NCBI GenBank assembly: GCA_051453625.1
Contig: JBOZIK010000001.1
Location: 142,765,453-142,829,452, forward strand
Source of the DNA: Welwitschia mirabilis
Lineage: Eukaryota; Gnetophyta; Gnetopsida; Welwitschiales
Reading direction: 5' to 3'
Length of the DNA: 64,000 nt
Below are positions 1-10,344 of the stretch, one piece after another. The notes under the pieces were generated by a model. That model searched no databases and was not told where the DNA came from. It saw only the letters and a program-made list of their open reading frames with translations. Made by a program: the position numbers and the translations under genes. Position 1 is the stretch's first letter. The number at the start of each line of letters is the position of its first letter.

Positions 1-299
1 ACCATTTGCCATATATCTTCATGTTCCATTATCAGCCCTGTAGCTGGCTCCAATTATGTCATTATTTCTCATGTCATGGTGACAATAATGGGTATGACAC
101 CTACATAAAAATGATGCTTTGACAACTCTAAACTCCAGTCCAAATTATTATTATAATGGATAAATATAGTGTTATCATCCACTCTGTCATAGGGATGATA
201 GTGGAGATGACACCTTTCCAAAGCTGCTCAAGTAAAGCAAATCAACCTTCTTCATCATTAGTCTTCTTCAACATGCTAAGTATTAGAACATGCCTGAAA
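1..299. other. No recognisable gene; flank of a copia gag remnant
   Basis: On the minus strand this stretch follows the gag remnant at 300-750, so it may hold the decayed gag C-terminus. I could not find a zinc knuckle or a protease motif in it. Confidence 0.3.
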
Positions 300-750
300 T
301 TCCTCTAATTATGTTAAGAATTACATGTTTTTGTGATCATAGTAGTGACTCTTCATAATGAGCAGAATTACATACAACCCTATATAAACATCCTGTAAAA
401 GTAATCCAAATACACTATCAAGTTCCTACAAATTGACATCACAATAAATCTCTTTAAGATTTTTGGCATAACTCTTTATTATAAAATATTTTCTCAAAGA
501 ACCCACATTGTATTCACAATGTCCATAACCTTGGTCACGTATGTAGTGATAGATTTTTGTTCTTCCATTCTAATGTTTTCAAATTGAGTTGTTAATAATT
601 GTAAGTAATATCAAGGGTATTCCAGATTTCCTTTGTAGAGAAACACTAAACTACTTGGTTATACTCTTCAAACTAAAGGCATAAATAAGTGCATTTATTA
701 CTTTTATGTTAATTTTTGCTTCCTCCTTCTATTCATCAGACCAACCTACT
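300..750 (-). pseudogene. Ty1/copia gag remnant (UBN2 / Retrotran_gag_2 type)
   Basis: Read on the minus strand, broken frames give pieces such as INALIYAF, TKEIWNTLDITYN and QFENIRMEEQKSITTYV, then KILKRF. Their order matches the plant copia Gag core: a helix ending in an 'A(K)xIWDxL' segment, a 'YExFKMxExESIxxM' segment, and 'KILRSLPxxF'. In a live element this protein would form the cytoplasmic capsid. Several stops and at least two frameshifts separate the pieces, so no protein is made. The pol genes just to the right lie on the other strand, so this is a different element from the copia at 2.2-8.3 kb. Motif order is seen; the family assignment is by recognition. Confidence 0.7.
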
Positions 751-1193
751 AATGCAATAGTGGGTTTTAAGTAATCACACACAATAATATCTCAAGTATT
801 TAAATCAAGAGATTTAAAAAAATATCATTTTAGTCTTCCAAAAAGAATAGTTTAGTCCATTGAAATAAGGTGGCCTTGAGATAAAATGACCTTCATTAGC
901 AATAAATCCCATTAGATCAGTTAGAGTAATTAAGCTCTATCAAGAGTAATCTTGCTTTAATATCCATTAAAATTCCTAGAGGGGGATGATTAGGAATAAT
1001 GATTAATTTTAAATCCAAAAATTGATTCTAAAATGAAATTAATTAGCTGTATAAATAAGAACTAAATCTAAAAAAAAGTAAAATAGAAAGATAATTAGCC
1101 CACAATATTTATAGTTGTTCAATAATGTGCCTATTTCACTCTTTAAGGAGAGACAAGATGTTATCTTCCTTGATTTCTTTAGCACTTTTGAAC
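751..1193. other. Non-coding flank of the gag remnant with a G-rich motif
   Basis: No coding signal was seen. Positions 975-994 read cctagagggggatgattagg, a decayed form of a G-run sequence (CCTAGAGGGGGGTGAATAGG) I recognise from plant copia non-coding regions. With minus-strand gag to the left, this is plausibly the leader or LTR of that element, but no primer-binding site was found. Confidence 0.35.
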
Positions 1194-1313
1194 TAATGAT
1201 TTTTTGGGTGATCATCAACCCCTCATACAATAGTGATGATTTTTTAGACTTATCATCAACCTCACACATAAGAGTGATGATTTTCTAGTCTTATTATTAA
1301 CCTCTTATACTTG
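1194..1313. repeat. Tandem repeat, three copies of about 41 bp
   Basis: Units start at 1194, 1234 and 1275. Each opens with t(g/a)atgatttt, continues with a version of agacttatcatcaacctc, and ends with cata(a)gagtg. The copies differ by scattered substitutions. It lies in the presumed LTR or leader of the minus-strand copia remnant. Confidence 0.8.
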
Positions 1314-1760
1314 GAGTCTTTTAAAGCCTCAGACTTAATCACAAGAAGAATAGAAGAAAAACAAGTTATACCTTAAGCACAGATGCAATAATGTAGGATA
1401 TAATTTAGATGAATACACAAGATAGGATAACCAATTACAAATAGATAACCAAAATTAGTTTTAGTTCACTTCACAAAACTATATATGTGTTTGTATTTCA
1501 ATAACCTTAGCGAAGTAGTTTTTGCCCCTTTTAAAGAGAAGGGAAAATTAGCTATTAAAGGGAAATCCTAAATGATGATTCAAATGCATGTCAATATAAT
1601 ATTCCAATTAAATTAATATTTCTAATGTGATTAAATAACATGATAGAAGAGAATAACCATTGAAAATCACCATGCATTTACTTGAAGAATATTATTTTTC
1701 TAGCAGTTAGAAGAAAGTACTTCCACCTTACGAATTAGAGATGTACTTGCTCTTAGTGGA
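1314..1760. other. Non-coding, nothing recognised
   Basis: AT-rich sequence with no coding frame. It may belong to the LTR of the minus-strand copia remnant because it is bracketed by two LTR-like repeat clusters. Confidence 0.3.
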
Positions 1761-2065
1761 TGGACATCTACCCTCAAGGTAGTGCAAAAATCAGTACTTT
1801 TGGAAGTGTGTGAATGTCCACCCTAAAAATAAATGGATATCTGCACCTAACAAAGGTATAGACTAGGAAAAAGTTGAATGGAAGGGGAATGTCTAGGCTA
1901 TTTGGAAGGGGGACATCCACACCTAAGATATTCAATTATTTTTCTTGAAAGGAGATGGAAATTCATCCTATTGGAGTGGGAATGTCCAAGATTAAAATCT
2001 ATCATAGATATAAGTCACCCATAAGTAGAGGGAACATCTATCCTGTTTTGAGTGGGGATGTCCAC
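1761..2065. repeat. Cluster of nine decayed GACGTC-like palindromic motifs
   Basis: Variants of G(G)GACGTCCACCC recur at about 1761 (tggacatctaccc), 1812 (gaatgtccaccc), 1835 (ggatatctgcacc), 1884 (ggggaatgtctagg), 1909 (ggggacatccac), 1957, 1976, 2031 and 2054 (ggggatgtccac). The variation sits mainly at the central CG, which reads CA, TG or TA, as deamination would leave it. ACGT-core palindromes are common plant regulatory sites, so a former LTR enhancer is possible. That role is inferred. Confidence 0.6.
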
Positions 2066-2164
2066 ATGCAAAGGTTAGATTCTTAAGATGACTATGATGA
2101 ATAATGACCATCTTTTTGCTTGATTTTCATGCCTATTAGCATCATTGAAATCTTATACTTATAA

Positions 2165-2640
2165 AATTTTCCTTTGGTAATGGAAAGAAAATTACAATTA
2201 ATGGTATTGACTCTTTTACATTTCTTTTTTAAGTCTCGTAGTAAATGTTTAATCTCTAATATTTATTATAGACCAGCTTTAACTGAAAATCTTTTAAGTG
2301 TTGGACAATTATGTCATAATGGTTATCATGTATAATTTTTGAATAGGCATTACATGACCTTAAACGATAGGAGGGAAGAAGTTGTTGCTTTTCCTATGAC
2401 ATTAAACAAGATGTTTGTGCTACAAATTCAGAATGATGTAAAATGTCTTTTAACAACTAAAGACTAAAATCTTTTTTGGCATGCTTATCTTAGATACTTG
2501 AATTTTAGATGCTAAAGGATATGCATAAAAAAGAATTGGTATGTGAAATGCATGAATCAAATCTTACTAAAAATATAAATTATGAAATTTGTACAATTTC
2601 AAAGTTACATAGATTACCTTTTCTCCAAAGAGAATAGGTT
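2165..2640 (+). pseudogene. Copia protease tail and GAG-preintegrase domain
   Basis: FSFGNGKKITINGI at about 2170 resembles the flap end of the copia aspartic protease. From about 2279 the frame reads LTENLLSVGQLCHNGYHV, the classic start of the GAG-preintegrase zinc-binding region. It continues with AFPMTLNKMFVLQI and FWHAYLRYLNF, where 'LWHxRxGHLNF' is usual. The downstream CxxC is gone. Two stops interrupt the frame. Confidence 0.8.
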
Positions 2641-3357
2641 TATTTGCATTGTCTAGATCTAGTGCAAATTGATCATTGTGTACCAATGCAAGTGTTAAGT
2701 ATTGGAAAAAGTAGATATATGTTTTTTATCATTGAAGATCATTCTAAAAAGACATGGAGTTATTTTTTAAAAATAAAAGATAAAGATTTTGGCTACTTGC
2801 AAGAATTTAAAGCTAAAGTAGGAACTCAAAAAGATGTTTAACTCAAAAAATCAGGTTTAATCAAGGAAGAGAATTTTATTCATAATAATTTCAAGACTTT
2901 TGAAAAAATCATGGTATCTTTCATCAAATAATAACTGCCTCTACTCCATAATAAAATGGAGTTGTGAAACAAAATAATCAAATAGTTCTAGATATGGCAA
3001 GATGCATGATGAAGCAAGCCAATTTGTATACTAAATTTTGGATACAAGCTTGTTCTACTATAATTTACAGATAAAATCATATTCTAAGAAATATGATAAA
3101 GGGAATATTACCATATGAAGTTTGATATGGATGCAAACCTATGATTTTTTATTTTCATGTATTTGATACTCCATGTATTGTGCATATACCTACTCATTCA
3201 TAATAAAAGTTAGATGATCAAGGAATTTGTAGTATTTTTATTGGTTATGAAGATAATATTAAAGGATTTAGAATCTATAATCTTTAAAAAATGAAAGTGA
3301 TAATTGCTAGAGATGTATATCTCTTTAAGGATTTATTTTTTACTAAAAAGACTTAAG
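2641..3357 (+). pseudogene. Copia integrase core
   Basis: The first 200 bp are open and contain LVQIDHCVPM (first catalytic Asp kept) and KTWSYFLKIKDK. The second Asp motif, normally 'RSDxGGEF', is lost. The third is TP, two stops, NGVVKQ, where Glu has become Lys at about 2970. After it come LDMARCMMKQANL, FWIQACSTIIY, ILPYEV and IFIGYEDNIKGFRIYNL, closing with VIIARDVYLF. A working enzyme would insert the cDNA into host DNA. This copy cannot, given the lost residues and stops. Confidence 0.85.
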
Positions 3358-4152
3358 GTACACATGCAAATGAAAGTGCAAATATTAAAGATAACATTAA
3401 TTGCATCGATCGAAGTAAGGTGGGAGTTTGGCCCTTAGCCACTTCATTTCATGAACCTTATCCTTCTATGGCTTCATCATCTTTGATAATAAATTCTTTT
3501 ATGATCTTCACACCTTTACATGCTTTATACAAAGTGCATATGCATTACAAATTTAGCACACTATCTTCTCCAAACTAACATAGATACTCCAATCATTCTA
3601 TTACACAACCTATCATGTCCACTTATTTATAAGCATCACAATATTTAGTAGTTTGAACATCTTCCATGATATAATTATTACTATCATAGTGGTTTAGAGT
3701 AGTGTTAACCTTTTCAATGCTCTAATCATCACCCATAACAATGCAAGTCTTTCTTAATGGTCTTAATACCTCCTCTTTGAGCTAGCTTAGCAATTTAGTA
3801 ATAATATTACTAGCACAACGGTACCTTTAATTATGATGGATACTCATAATGCTAACAATGTTAGTGCAATTTTAACATTAACATCACTAGCACAAAGTTT
3901 CCATTGTGTAACCATCCATTACCTCCATGTTGTAAACCTCCATCATTACCTCCATTGTACAATCACTTCCTTTTATATGGCTTAGCAATTATAATGCTAG
4001 TCCCTTCATCACACCAATAGCAGCACCTCCTTATACTTATAATTTATCATTAACTCAATACTTCTTAGCAGCATCAACATTTTCAACATTGTAATCCTCA
4101 TCTGAAACAAAGAAATACTTCCTCAATAATCTGATTTAATCATGTAGTTTTA

Positions 4153-4897
4153 NNNNNNNNNNNNNNNNNNNNNNNNNNNNNNNNNNNNNNNNNNNNNNNN
4201 NNNNNNNNNNNNNNNNNNNNNNNNNNNNNNNNNNNNNNNNNNNNNNNNNNNNNNNNNNNNNNNNNNNNNNNNNNNNNNNNNNNNNNNNNNNNNNNNNNNN
4301 NNNNNNNNNNNNNNNNNNNNNNNNNNNNNNNNNNNNNNNNNNNNNNNNNNNNNNNNNNNNNNNNNNNNNNNNNNNNNNNNNNNNNNNNNNNNNNNNNNNN
4401 NNNNNNNNNNNNNNNNNNNNNNNNNNNNNNNNNNNNNNNNNNNNNNNNNNNNNNNNNNNNNNNNNNNNNNNNNNNNNNNNNNNNNNNNNNNNNNNNNNNN
4501 NNNNNNNNNNNNNNNNNNNNNNNNNNNNNNNNNNNNNNNNNNNNNNNNNNNNNNNNNNNNNNNNNNNNNNNNNNNNNNNNNNNNNNNNNNNNNNNNNNNN
4601 NNNNNNNNNNNNNNNNNNNNNNNNNNNNNNNNNNNNNNNNNNNNNNNNNNNNNNNNNNNNNNNNNNNNNNNNNNNNNNNNNNNNNNNNNNNNNNNNNNNN
4701 NNNNNNNNNNNNNNNNNNNNNNNNNNNNNNNNNNNNNNNNNNNNNNNNNNNNNNNNNNNNNNNNNNNNNNNNNNNNNNNNNNNNNNNNNNNNNNNNNNNN
4801 NNNNNNNNNNNNNNNNNNNNNNNNNNNNNNNNNNNNNNNNNNNNNNNNNNNNNNNNNNNNNNNNNNNNNNNNNNNNNNNNNNNNNNNNNNNNNNNNN
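4153..4897. other. Assembly gap, 745 N
   Basis: Run of N inside the copia linker. The flanks do not obviously overlap, so sequence may really be missing. Confidence 0.95.
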
Positions 4898-5312
4898 ATT
4901 AGTTAATCATCTTCAACTACATGGAAGATAATTATCACATCCTCTATCTTAATAGTCAACACAAAACTAAGTTTTGCTATTCTAAGAACATAGATCAACT
5001 TGCACTACAGTCCACCAATGTGATATCCCCTACTTCTACACATACTTTCTTGAGGTGTTCTTATGCATAATCATCTACTTATTGCAACCACCTCTTCCTA
5101 AAAATGGACCAGAATCTTCAATATTAATCTCTAGATAGCATGGAAATTTCACAAGAGTGGCATCAACTTCATCATATATAGTAAGATGTAGCATATCATA
5201 CAACAAATATGAAAGTTATTTTCATGCATAGGCCTCAGATACAATGAAAATCTCGATTGAGTTATTACCTTTAAATGCTATTCATACCAAACCATTCTAG
5301 ACCACTTTCACT

Positions 5313-5322
5313 NNNNNNNNNN
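5313..5322. other. Assembly gap, 10 N
   Basis: Short run of N in the copia linker. Confidence 0.95.
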
Positions 5323-5800
5323 CTAGAAGCTTAACATGGCTGAATTTTACATTGTCATCACCCAACTTCCTATGTTTACACTTATTTTTTTGATTATTGA
5401 TAATCATTCTCAAAATTTGGATGGGATGCCTAATTTTAAAAAATTTCAAAATGTTTTACTTCTTTATTACAATTATCTATTTTGAGTGACTCTCTTATCC
5501 TCTCTACCATTCTTGCATTTAATCACTCTTTATAATGCAAAGCTAAGGAAAGAACAAGGTAACCTTTACATACATGGTTTTTTATCCTCATAATATAATT
5601 TCTTTAATCCATTAATCACTAGATCATTTTTGTATTTGATTAGTTTCTAAATTCTAAAATTGTTGCTAACAACATCAATAACCATGATACATATAGATTT
5701 TCCTTAAGCCACACAAACTCATCTCTACCTACTACTTTTAGTCTATCCTGAAAATTTATTCTCTTTCATACATAGACCCAATAATAAGTAGTTGAAGTAG

Positions 5801-7140
5801 TACCGTCCTAAATCCAAAATTCTAGATGGTGATTTTGGTCATTTATTTACCAAAAAGCAAGCTTTCTAAGGATTGTTATCTCTATTAGATCTACATGCTC
5901 TTATTACATGTGAAGAATAATGCCTTTTAATAGTGATTAAAAGAACATTAACCAAGAACTAACTTGTTTTACTATAGTAAAGGATGATTCATTATAGATG
6001 ACAACAATGGTAATAGAAGTGAAACAAATTAAGAGGAATCATACCTAGAACTTGGTTCCAAAACATAAAGATCAAGGTGTTAGTCAATGAAGTGGATATA
6101 CAAGATCAAATGAGATTAGCATGGATAGATTATAAATTTTAATTCTCATCTAGTNNNNNNNNNNNNNNNNNNNNNNNNNNNNNNNNNNNNNNNNNNNNNN
6201 NNNNNNNNNNNNNNNNNNNNNNNNNNNNNNNNNNNNNNNNNNNNNNNNNNNNNNNNNNNNNNNNNNNNNNNNNNNNNNNNNNNNNNNNNNNNNNNNNNNN
6301 NNNNNNNNNNNNNNNNNNNNNNNNNNNNNNNNNNNNNNNNNNNNNNNNNNNNNNNNNNNNNNNNNNNNNNNNNNNNNNNNNNNNNNNNNNNNNNNNNNNN
6401 NNNNNNNNNNNNNNNNNNNNNNNNNNNNNNNNNNNNNNNNNNNNNNNNNNNNNNNNNNNNNNNNNNNNNNNNNNNNNNNNNNNNNNNNNNNNNNNNNNNN
6501 NNNNNNNNNNNNNNNNNNNNNNNNNNNNNNNNNNNNNNNNNNNNNNNNNNNNNNNNNNNNNNNNNNNNNNNNNNNNNNNNNNNNNNNNNNNNNNNNNNNN
6601 NNNNNNNNNNNNNNNNNNNNNNNNNNNNNCTCATCTAGTTACCAAAGGATATCTTCAATATAAAGGTATTTATTTTGATAAAATCTTTTCTCTTATTTCA
6701 GATATTGAAATCAATTAAATGTTTCTTACTTTTGCTATCCACCATAAACTTGTTGTGCATCAAATGAATGTTGCATTCGCATTCTTAAATGGAAATTTGG
6801 ATGAGAAGTTATACATTTAAAAATTAAAAGGATTTACCAAATAAGATGAAGAAAGGAAAAGTGTATAGGATTTCTAAAGCTCTATATGATTTAAAATAGG
6901 CTTCTTTAGTATGGATCATTCGAATTGACTCTTTTCTTATGAAGGAAGGATTTTAACCATTGGTTAATCAACCAACTATTTAAAAATACAATGTTATGGA
7001 GGAATTTTTCTCATAATAAGTCTTTATTTTAATGACTTATTTTATTTTTTGAATTCAAAAATTCCTTAAAGGTGGTCTGTGGAAGTGATGCAAAAAGAAT
7101 TTGAAATGTTACATCTAGCAGAACTTTTTTTTTTTTTTTT
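5801..7140 (+). pseudogene. Copia reverse transcriptase
   Basis: Pieces in order: the 'KWVYKTKY' region in heavily broken form before 6154, then HLVTKGYLQYKGIYFDKIFS (usually 'ARLVAKGYxQxxGxDYxExFSP'), VVHQMNVAFAFLNGNLDEKL with the first catalytic Asp changed to Asn (usually 'VDVKTAFLNGxLxEE'), the ALYDLK region, and YFNDL at 7025-7039 for the usual YVDDL. The catalytic motif has therefore also lost its first Asp to Asn. A 475-N gap splits the domain, but the conserved spacing suggests nothing is missing there. The domain ends in EFEMLHLAEL before a 21-T run. Confidence 0.85.
6155..6629. other. Assembly gap, 475 N, probably spurious
   Basis: The ten bases ctcatctagt occur on both sides (6145-6154 and 6630-6639). 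The copia RT motif YKxxLVTKGY spans the junction at near-normal spacing once the overlap is collapsed. Confidence 0.85.
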
Positions 7141-7145
7141 TTTTT
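7125..7145. repeat. Homopolymer of 21 T
   Basis: The run lies between the RT segment EFEMLHLAEL and the position where 'xYFLGI' should follow. It could be slippage of a short T run, or the poly(A) tail of a tiny minus-strand retroposed insert. Nothing else foreign is seen beside it. Confidence 0.9.
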
Positions 7146-7479
7146 CAAATCCCTTAAGATTGTTGGTAAAAAACCATCTCCTAGAATAATTATGTAACAT
7201 GCATTTTATAAAAATTCAATATGTAAAATTGTAATCCATGTTCTACCCTAATGATTTCTAGAACCAACCTTTACAAAGTAGAATCCACCTCCTTAATTAG
7301 ACCCTTTGGATATCAACTATTGATGGATTTATTAATGTATTTATTACATACTAAGTTTGAAATCTATTTGTAGTTAGTAATCTACCCTGCTTATATAAGG
7401 ACCTAAAATATACCATTGGAAAATAGTGAAGTAGGTGGTCTAATACATAAGTGGTACTATTACTTATGGATTAATTTAC

Positions 7480-7910
7480 CTAAAAATGGATGGACAATAA
7501 CTATATGGTTTCATTGATGTTAACTTGGAAGATGATAAAAATGATAATAAATCTATCTCTTGGAATTCAAAGAAGAAAATATTAGTTTCACTGTTAACTA
7601 CTGAAGCTAAGTATGTTGCAATGTGTGAGGGAATTGCACACTATCAACTACTGAAGCTAAGTATGTTGCAATGTGTGAGGGAATTGCACAACTTTCTTTT
7701 ATCACTTATAAATATCAACAACTTAGAGAAGAAATTAAACATCTCATCAATATTTTTAATGATATTACTAGTTCCATTGTCATGGCTAATAATCCAATAC
7801 ATCATGAAAAAACCAAACACACTCCAATCAGTCATCATCATGTTTATGATGTTGTTCAAATAGGAGAAGTTGAAATGGTATATGTTTGATCTGAATATCA
7901 AGCTGCACAT
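7480..7910 (+). pseudogene. Copia RNase H domain
   Basis: LYGFIDVNLEDDKND leads to SISWNSKKKILVSLLTTEA, matching the family's 'SWxSKKQxxVALSTTEAEYVA'. After a 50-bp duplication the frame shifts and continues with YKYQQLREEI, MANNPIHHEKTKHTPISHHH and VVQIGEVEMVYV, matching 'NPxxHxRTKHIxIxxHFxRExVxxGxIxLxY'. This domain degrades the RNA strand during reverse transcription. It is among the better preserved parts of the element and has few stops, but the duplication frameshifts it. Confidence 0.9.
7596..7690. repeat. Exact 45-bp direct repeat with 50-bp period
   Basis: The 45 bases at 7596-7640 recur unchanged at 7646-7690, separated by ctatc. The period of 50 is not a multiple of three and moves the RNase H reading frame. 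Perfect identity amid strong decay suggests a recent event or an assembly error. Confidence 0.95.
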
Positions 7911-7995
7911 GTCTTCATTAAATTCCTAGCATTTTAAAAGTTCAAGGATCAATGTTTCTTTCTTAACATTTGTGACCTCATAGCCATTGAAGGGA

Positions 7996-8296
7996 ATTGA
8001 AGGAAATTTGGCTTCTTTGATTATATATTTTTATTAATTCTTATTTGGTTGTAATAAAGTCTATTTTAAACTTGATAGGATTGAAGCTTCTAGATTAGAT
8101 CTTTTTAAAATAGTATTATCTTAATTATTCCACATTTTCTCCCCTAATTTCTCAACATTTATCTATATTATTATTATTCTCATCTTATGTATTTAAGGCA
8201 TAGCCTTCTTGATTGTATAAAATAATATAATTATGTGATATTCTCTCTTGTTCTTTTTGTTCTAAGAACCACTTTTTTGTGTTCAATTTCAGCAAT
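7996..8296 (+). mobile_element. Possible 3' LTR of the copia element
   Basis: A purine-rich tract (gaagggaattgaaggaaatt, about 7988-8007) follows the pol end and could be the polypurine tract. Downstream lie a TATA-like segment (gtataaaataatataa, 8215-8230), a CT-rich stretch, and caatttcagca near 8295 as a possible end. No second copy is available to confirm the boundaries. Confidence 0.4.
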
Positions 8297-8309
8297 AAGT
8301 AATAGAAAA

Positions 8310-9040
8310 AATTTTATGAGATTTATATGTGTACATATGAAGAAATTAATGCTAAATCCTTTATCAAATATATAAAAGATAAGAGCATTTATATCGTTAT
8401 AATTATAGATGAGATTTTAATCACTAAAGAAGACTCAAGGAGAGAAGCATTATGAAGGTAAATAAATAGCTTATAAAGAAATGTAAAATTACATATTTGA
8501 ATTGATAAAATACTAGCATCATATGAAATTAACTTAATAAAAATAATTAACTTTTATTAAATTAATAAATTAAATTGACAACACATTGGAGAAAGATGAC
8601 ATGAAAAACATAAAAATAGTATCTATGTTAATGGAATATAATGTGAATCTAAGAATCAATGAAGAATTATGAAATATAGATGCAAGGTAAGATTATAAAT
8701 TAGTTAGATGTCTAATAGATGTCATCAATACTAGACTTAGTATATCATGTGCGATTGAAATGTTAATAAGATACATGGCTATCCTAACACAAATTCATTG
8801 AAGTGTAGTTTTAAAATATCTAAGGTTAACAAGATAGTTTAAACTTATATTTCAATGTAATCATTAATATTTTTGAGATATGCAACAATCTTGTGAATAT
8901 ATAAGTGATATAATACTCTAATAAATTCCTTAGATAAAGTAGATTATATGTCAACATCTAAGATAAGTAAGAAGATGATCTCTACAAGCAAGTAGCTGAA
9001 GATTATAGAACCTCTACAAAAAGAAGCTATAAAGTTATAC
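8310..9040 (+). pseudogene. Second copia fragment: RT 3' end and RNase H
   Basis: About 8350-8450 reads NAKSFIKYIKDKSIYIVIIIDEILITKED, which aligns with the 'SLFVKxxxGKxxILIIYVDDIIITGxD' segment. YVDD is decayed to IIDE. Near 8690-8830 the frame DYKLVRCLIDVINTRLSISC and SVVLKYLRL fit 'YRxLVGxLIYLxxTRPDIxxAV' and 'AVLRxLRYLK'. Near 8935 comes SLDKVDYMSTSKISKKMIS, a weak match to the 'DRRSTSGY' block. It seems to be a separate copia lineage, since the preceding element already has its own RT and RNase H. Confidence 0.65.
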
Positions 9041-9770
9041 AGGTTTAATTAATTTGAAAATAAAATAATAAAGAATCTAGAATTTATACTAAAACAAAGC
9101 ACATTATAATAAAAGTTTACATGATACTAGAACTTGTTTAGAAAGTAGTAACAAACCTATAACAAAGTATAAAAACATAATAGCAAAAGGAAAATTAGAG
9201 TGGGAAGTTTTAAAAAAATAATTTTTTAGTTTTTCTTTTACTTTAGAAACCGTAGAGCTTGCTTTTATATAAAATCAAATCCAAATCACAATTTTACTAG
9301 GATTAATGTCTACATTAAGTATAAAATGATAGTACATTTTATTATATCCCAGTACCTCCTTAATTAACATGGAAATATTCTATATTATAAGAAAACTAGA
9401 GTGCTCAAAGAAAAACCTTGGAATGTGGCTTATAATAAGAGAATCTTTAAAAACATATTTGTTATATAAGGGTACTTAGTCATAGAGAAGTACTTAGACT
9501 GTTGCTATACATCCCATTATAGTAAGATTTATTAGTTACATCGCACATTCTATAACATTAGGAAAAATCTACTATATATATTGTAGTACTAAGTAAAGAT
9601 GTACTACACATCTCATAGTATTAGGATTAAGAATCGTTTTCTCAATTATATTAAAATTAAAATAAAGTCCAATATGAATAATAATGTAAATTACATTAAT
9701 TCATAGTTAATCCTATCTTGGATTAATAGTACTAAAATTTTTCTTGAATAAATGGATTTGTTAGAATACT
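9041..9770. other. Non-coding, nothing firm recognised
   Basis: This AT-rich stretch lies between two convergent copia remnants and may contain their decayed 3' ends. A short phrase recurs loosely (cacattctataacattagga near 9543 and cacatctcatagtattagga near 9608). No LTR pair could be paired up. Confidence 0.3.
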
Positions 9771-9774
9771 ACTT

Positions 9775-10110
9775 TTTTATTTGATAATTAGATAGTTTAC
9801 TAATAGAATCGCTTCATGTTCTATAAGTTCTTTAATTTTATGAAATCCTATATGAAAATGTCTTATCTTATCATGGTGACATGGATCGTTTACTATGCAT
9901 ATAGGATATTGATTATTGACGAAGATTCTAGTTACCTTTACTCACTTGAATTTTACTACTTCTAGAGGTTTTTTTATTCATGTAATTCTTACATATACTT
10001 TAAATGTATCTATGTACTCTACTTCTATAGAGGATTATGCTATCATTTTTTAATTCTTAGGCCACCAAAACAAAGACATACTCCTAAGAACATGATATAT
10101 CTTGATGTGT
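9775..10110 (-). pseudogene. Copia RNase H (minus strand)
   Basis: From about 10,060 the minus-strand frame reads FWWPKN, stop, KMIA, stop, SSIEVEYID (usually 'SWRSKKQxxVAxSxTEAEYxA'). It then gives TRIFVNNQYPICIVNDPCHH (usually 'DNQxAIxIxxNPxxH') and RHFHIGFHKIKELIEHEAIL (usually 'KHIxIxxHFIRExIExGxI'). The DNQ motif has become NNQ, another Asp-to-Asn change. Confidence 0.85.
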
Positions 10111-10344
10111 ATAATAATATTTTTGATTCTATAGTATATTTAAAGTTAAAAGTGCCTTTGGAATAAGTTGAGAATCATTTTTTTAATGTAATACCAAATT
10201 ATTTCGTCTTTTTTAAGGATCTTAATACTCAAATAGTGGTGTTTAGATAACTAACCTTTTATGCTTAAAGATATTTGGATATGACATCAATCACATACAA
10301 GATATCAAGGCTGGTGTTAGTAATGTAAAAAGGACTATTAACTA

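Larger units (their letters stand above)
3358..5800. other. G-poor insert in the IN-RT linker of the copia element
   Basis: A copia IN-RT linker is usually a few hundred bases. Here 2.4 kb separates the domains, including N gaps at 4153-4897 and 5313-5322. The plus strand is rich in C/T/A and strikingly poor in G, with recurring ccatcattacctcc-like words (3880-4030). It has no open frame and no similarity I recognise. It may be another inserted element or an expanded low-complexity linker. Confidence 0.4.
2165..8296 (+). mobile_element. Degenerate Ty1/copia element with 5' end missing
   Basis: Domains run in copia order on the plus strand: protease tail, GAG-preintegrase, integrase, RT, RNase H, then a possible 3' LTR. 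No gag or 5' LTR was seen upstream; instead there is a minus-strand gag of another element, so the 5' side is truncated or recombined. The IN-RT linker is expanded by a foreign-looking 2.4-kb stretch. Every domain carries stops, mostly where CAG/CAA would be expected. Confidence 0.8.

Noticed and set aside
7644-7910. 88-codon minus-strand frame
   Set aside because: It is antisense to the copia RNase H, whose plus-strand motifs are clear.
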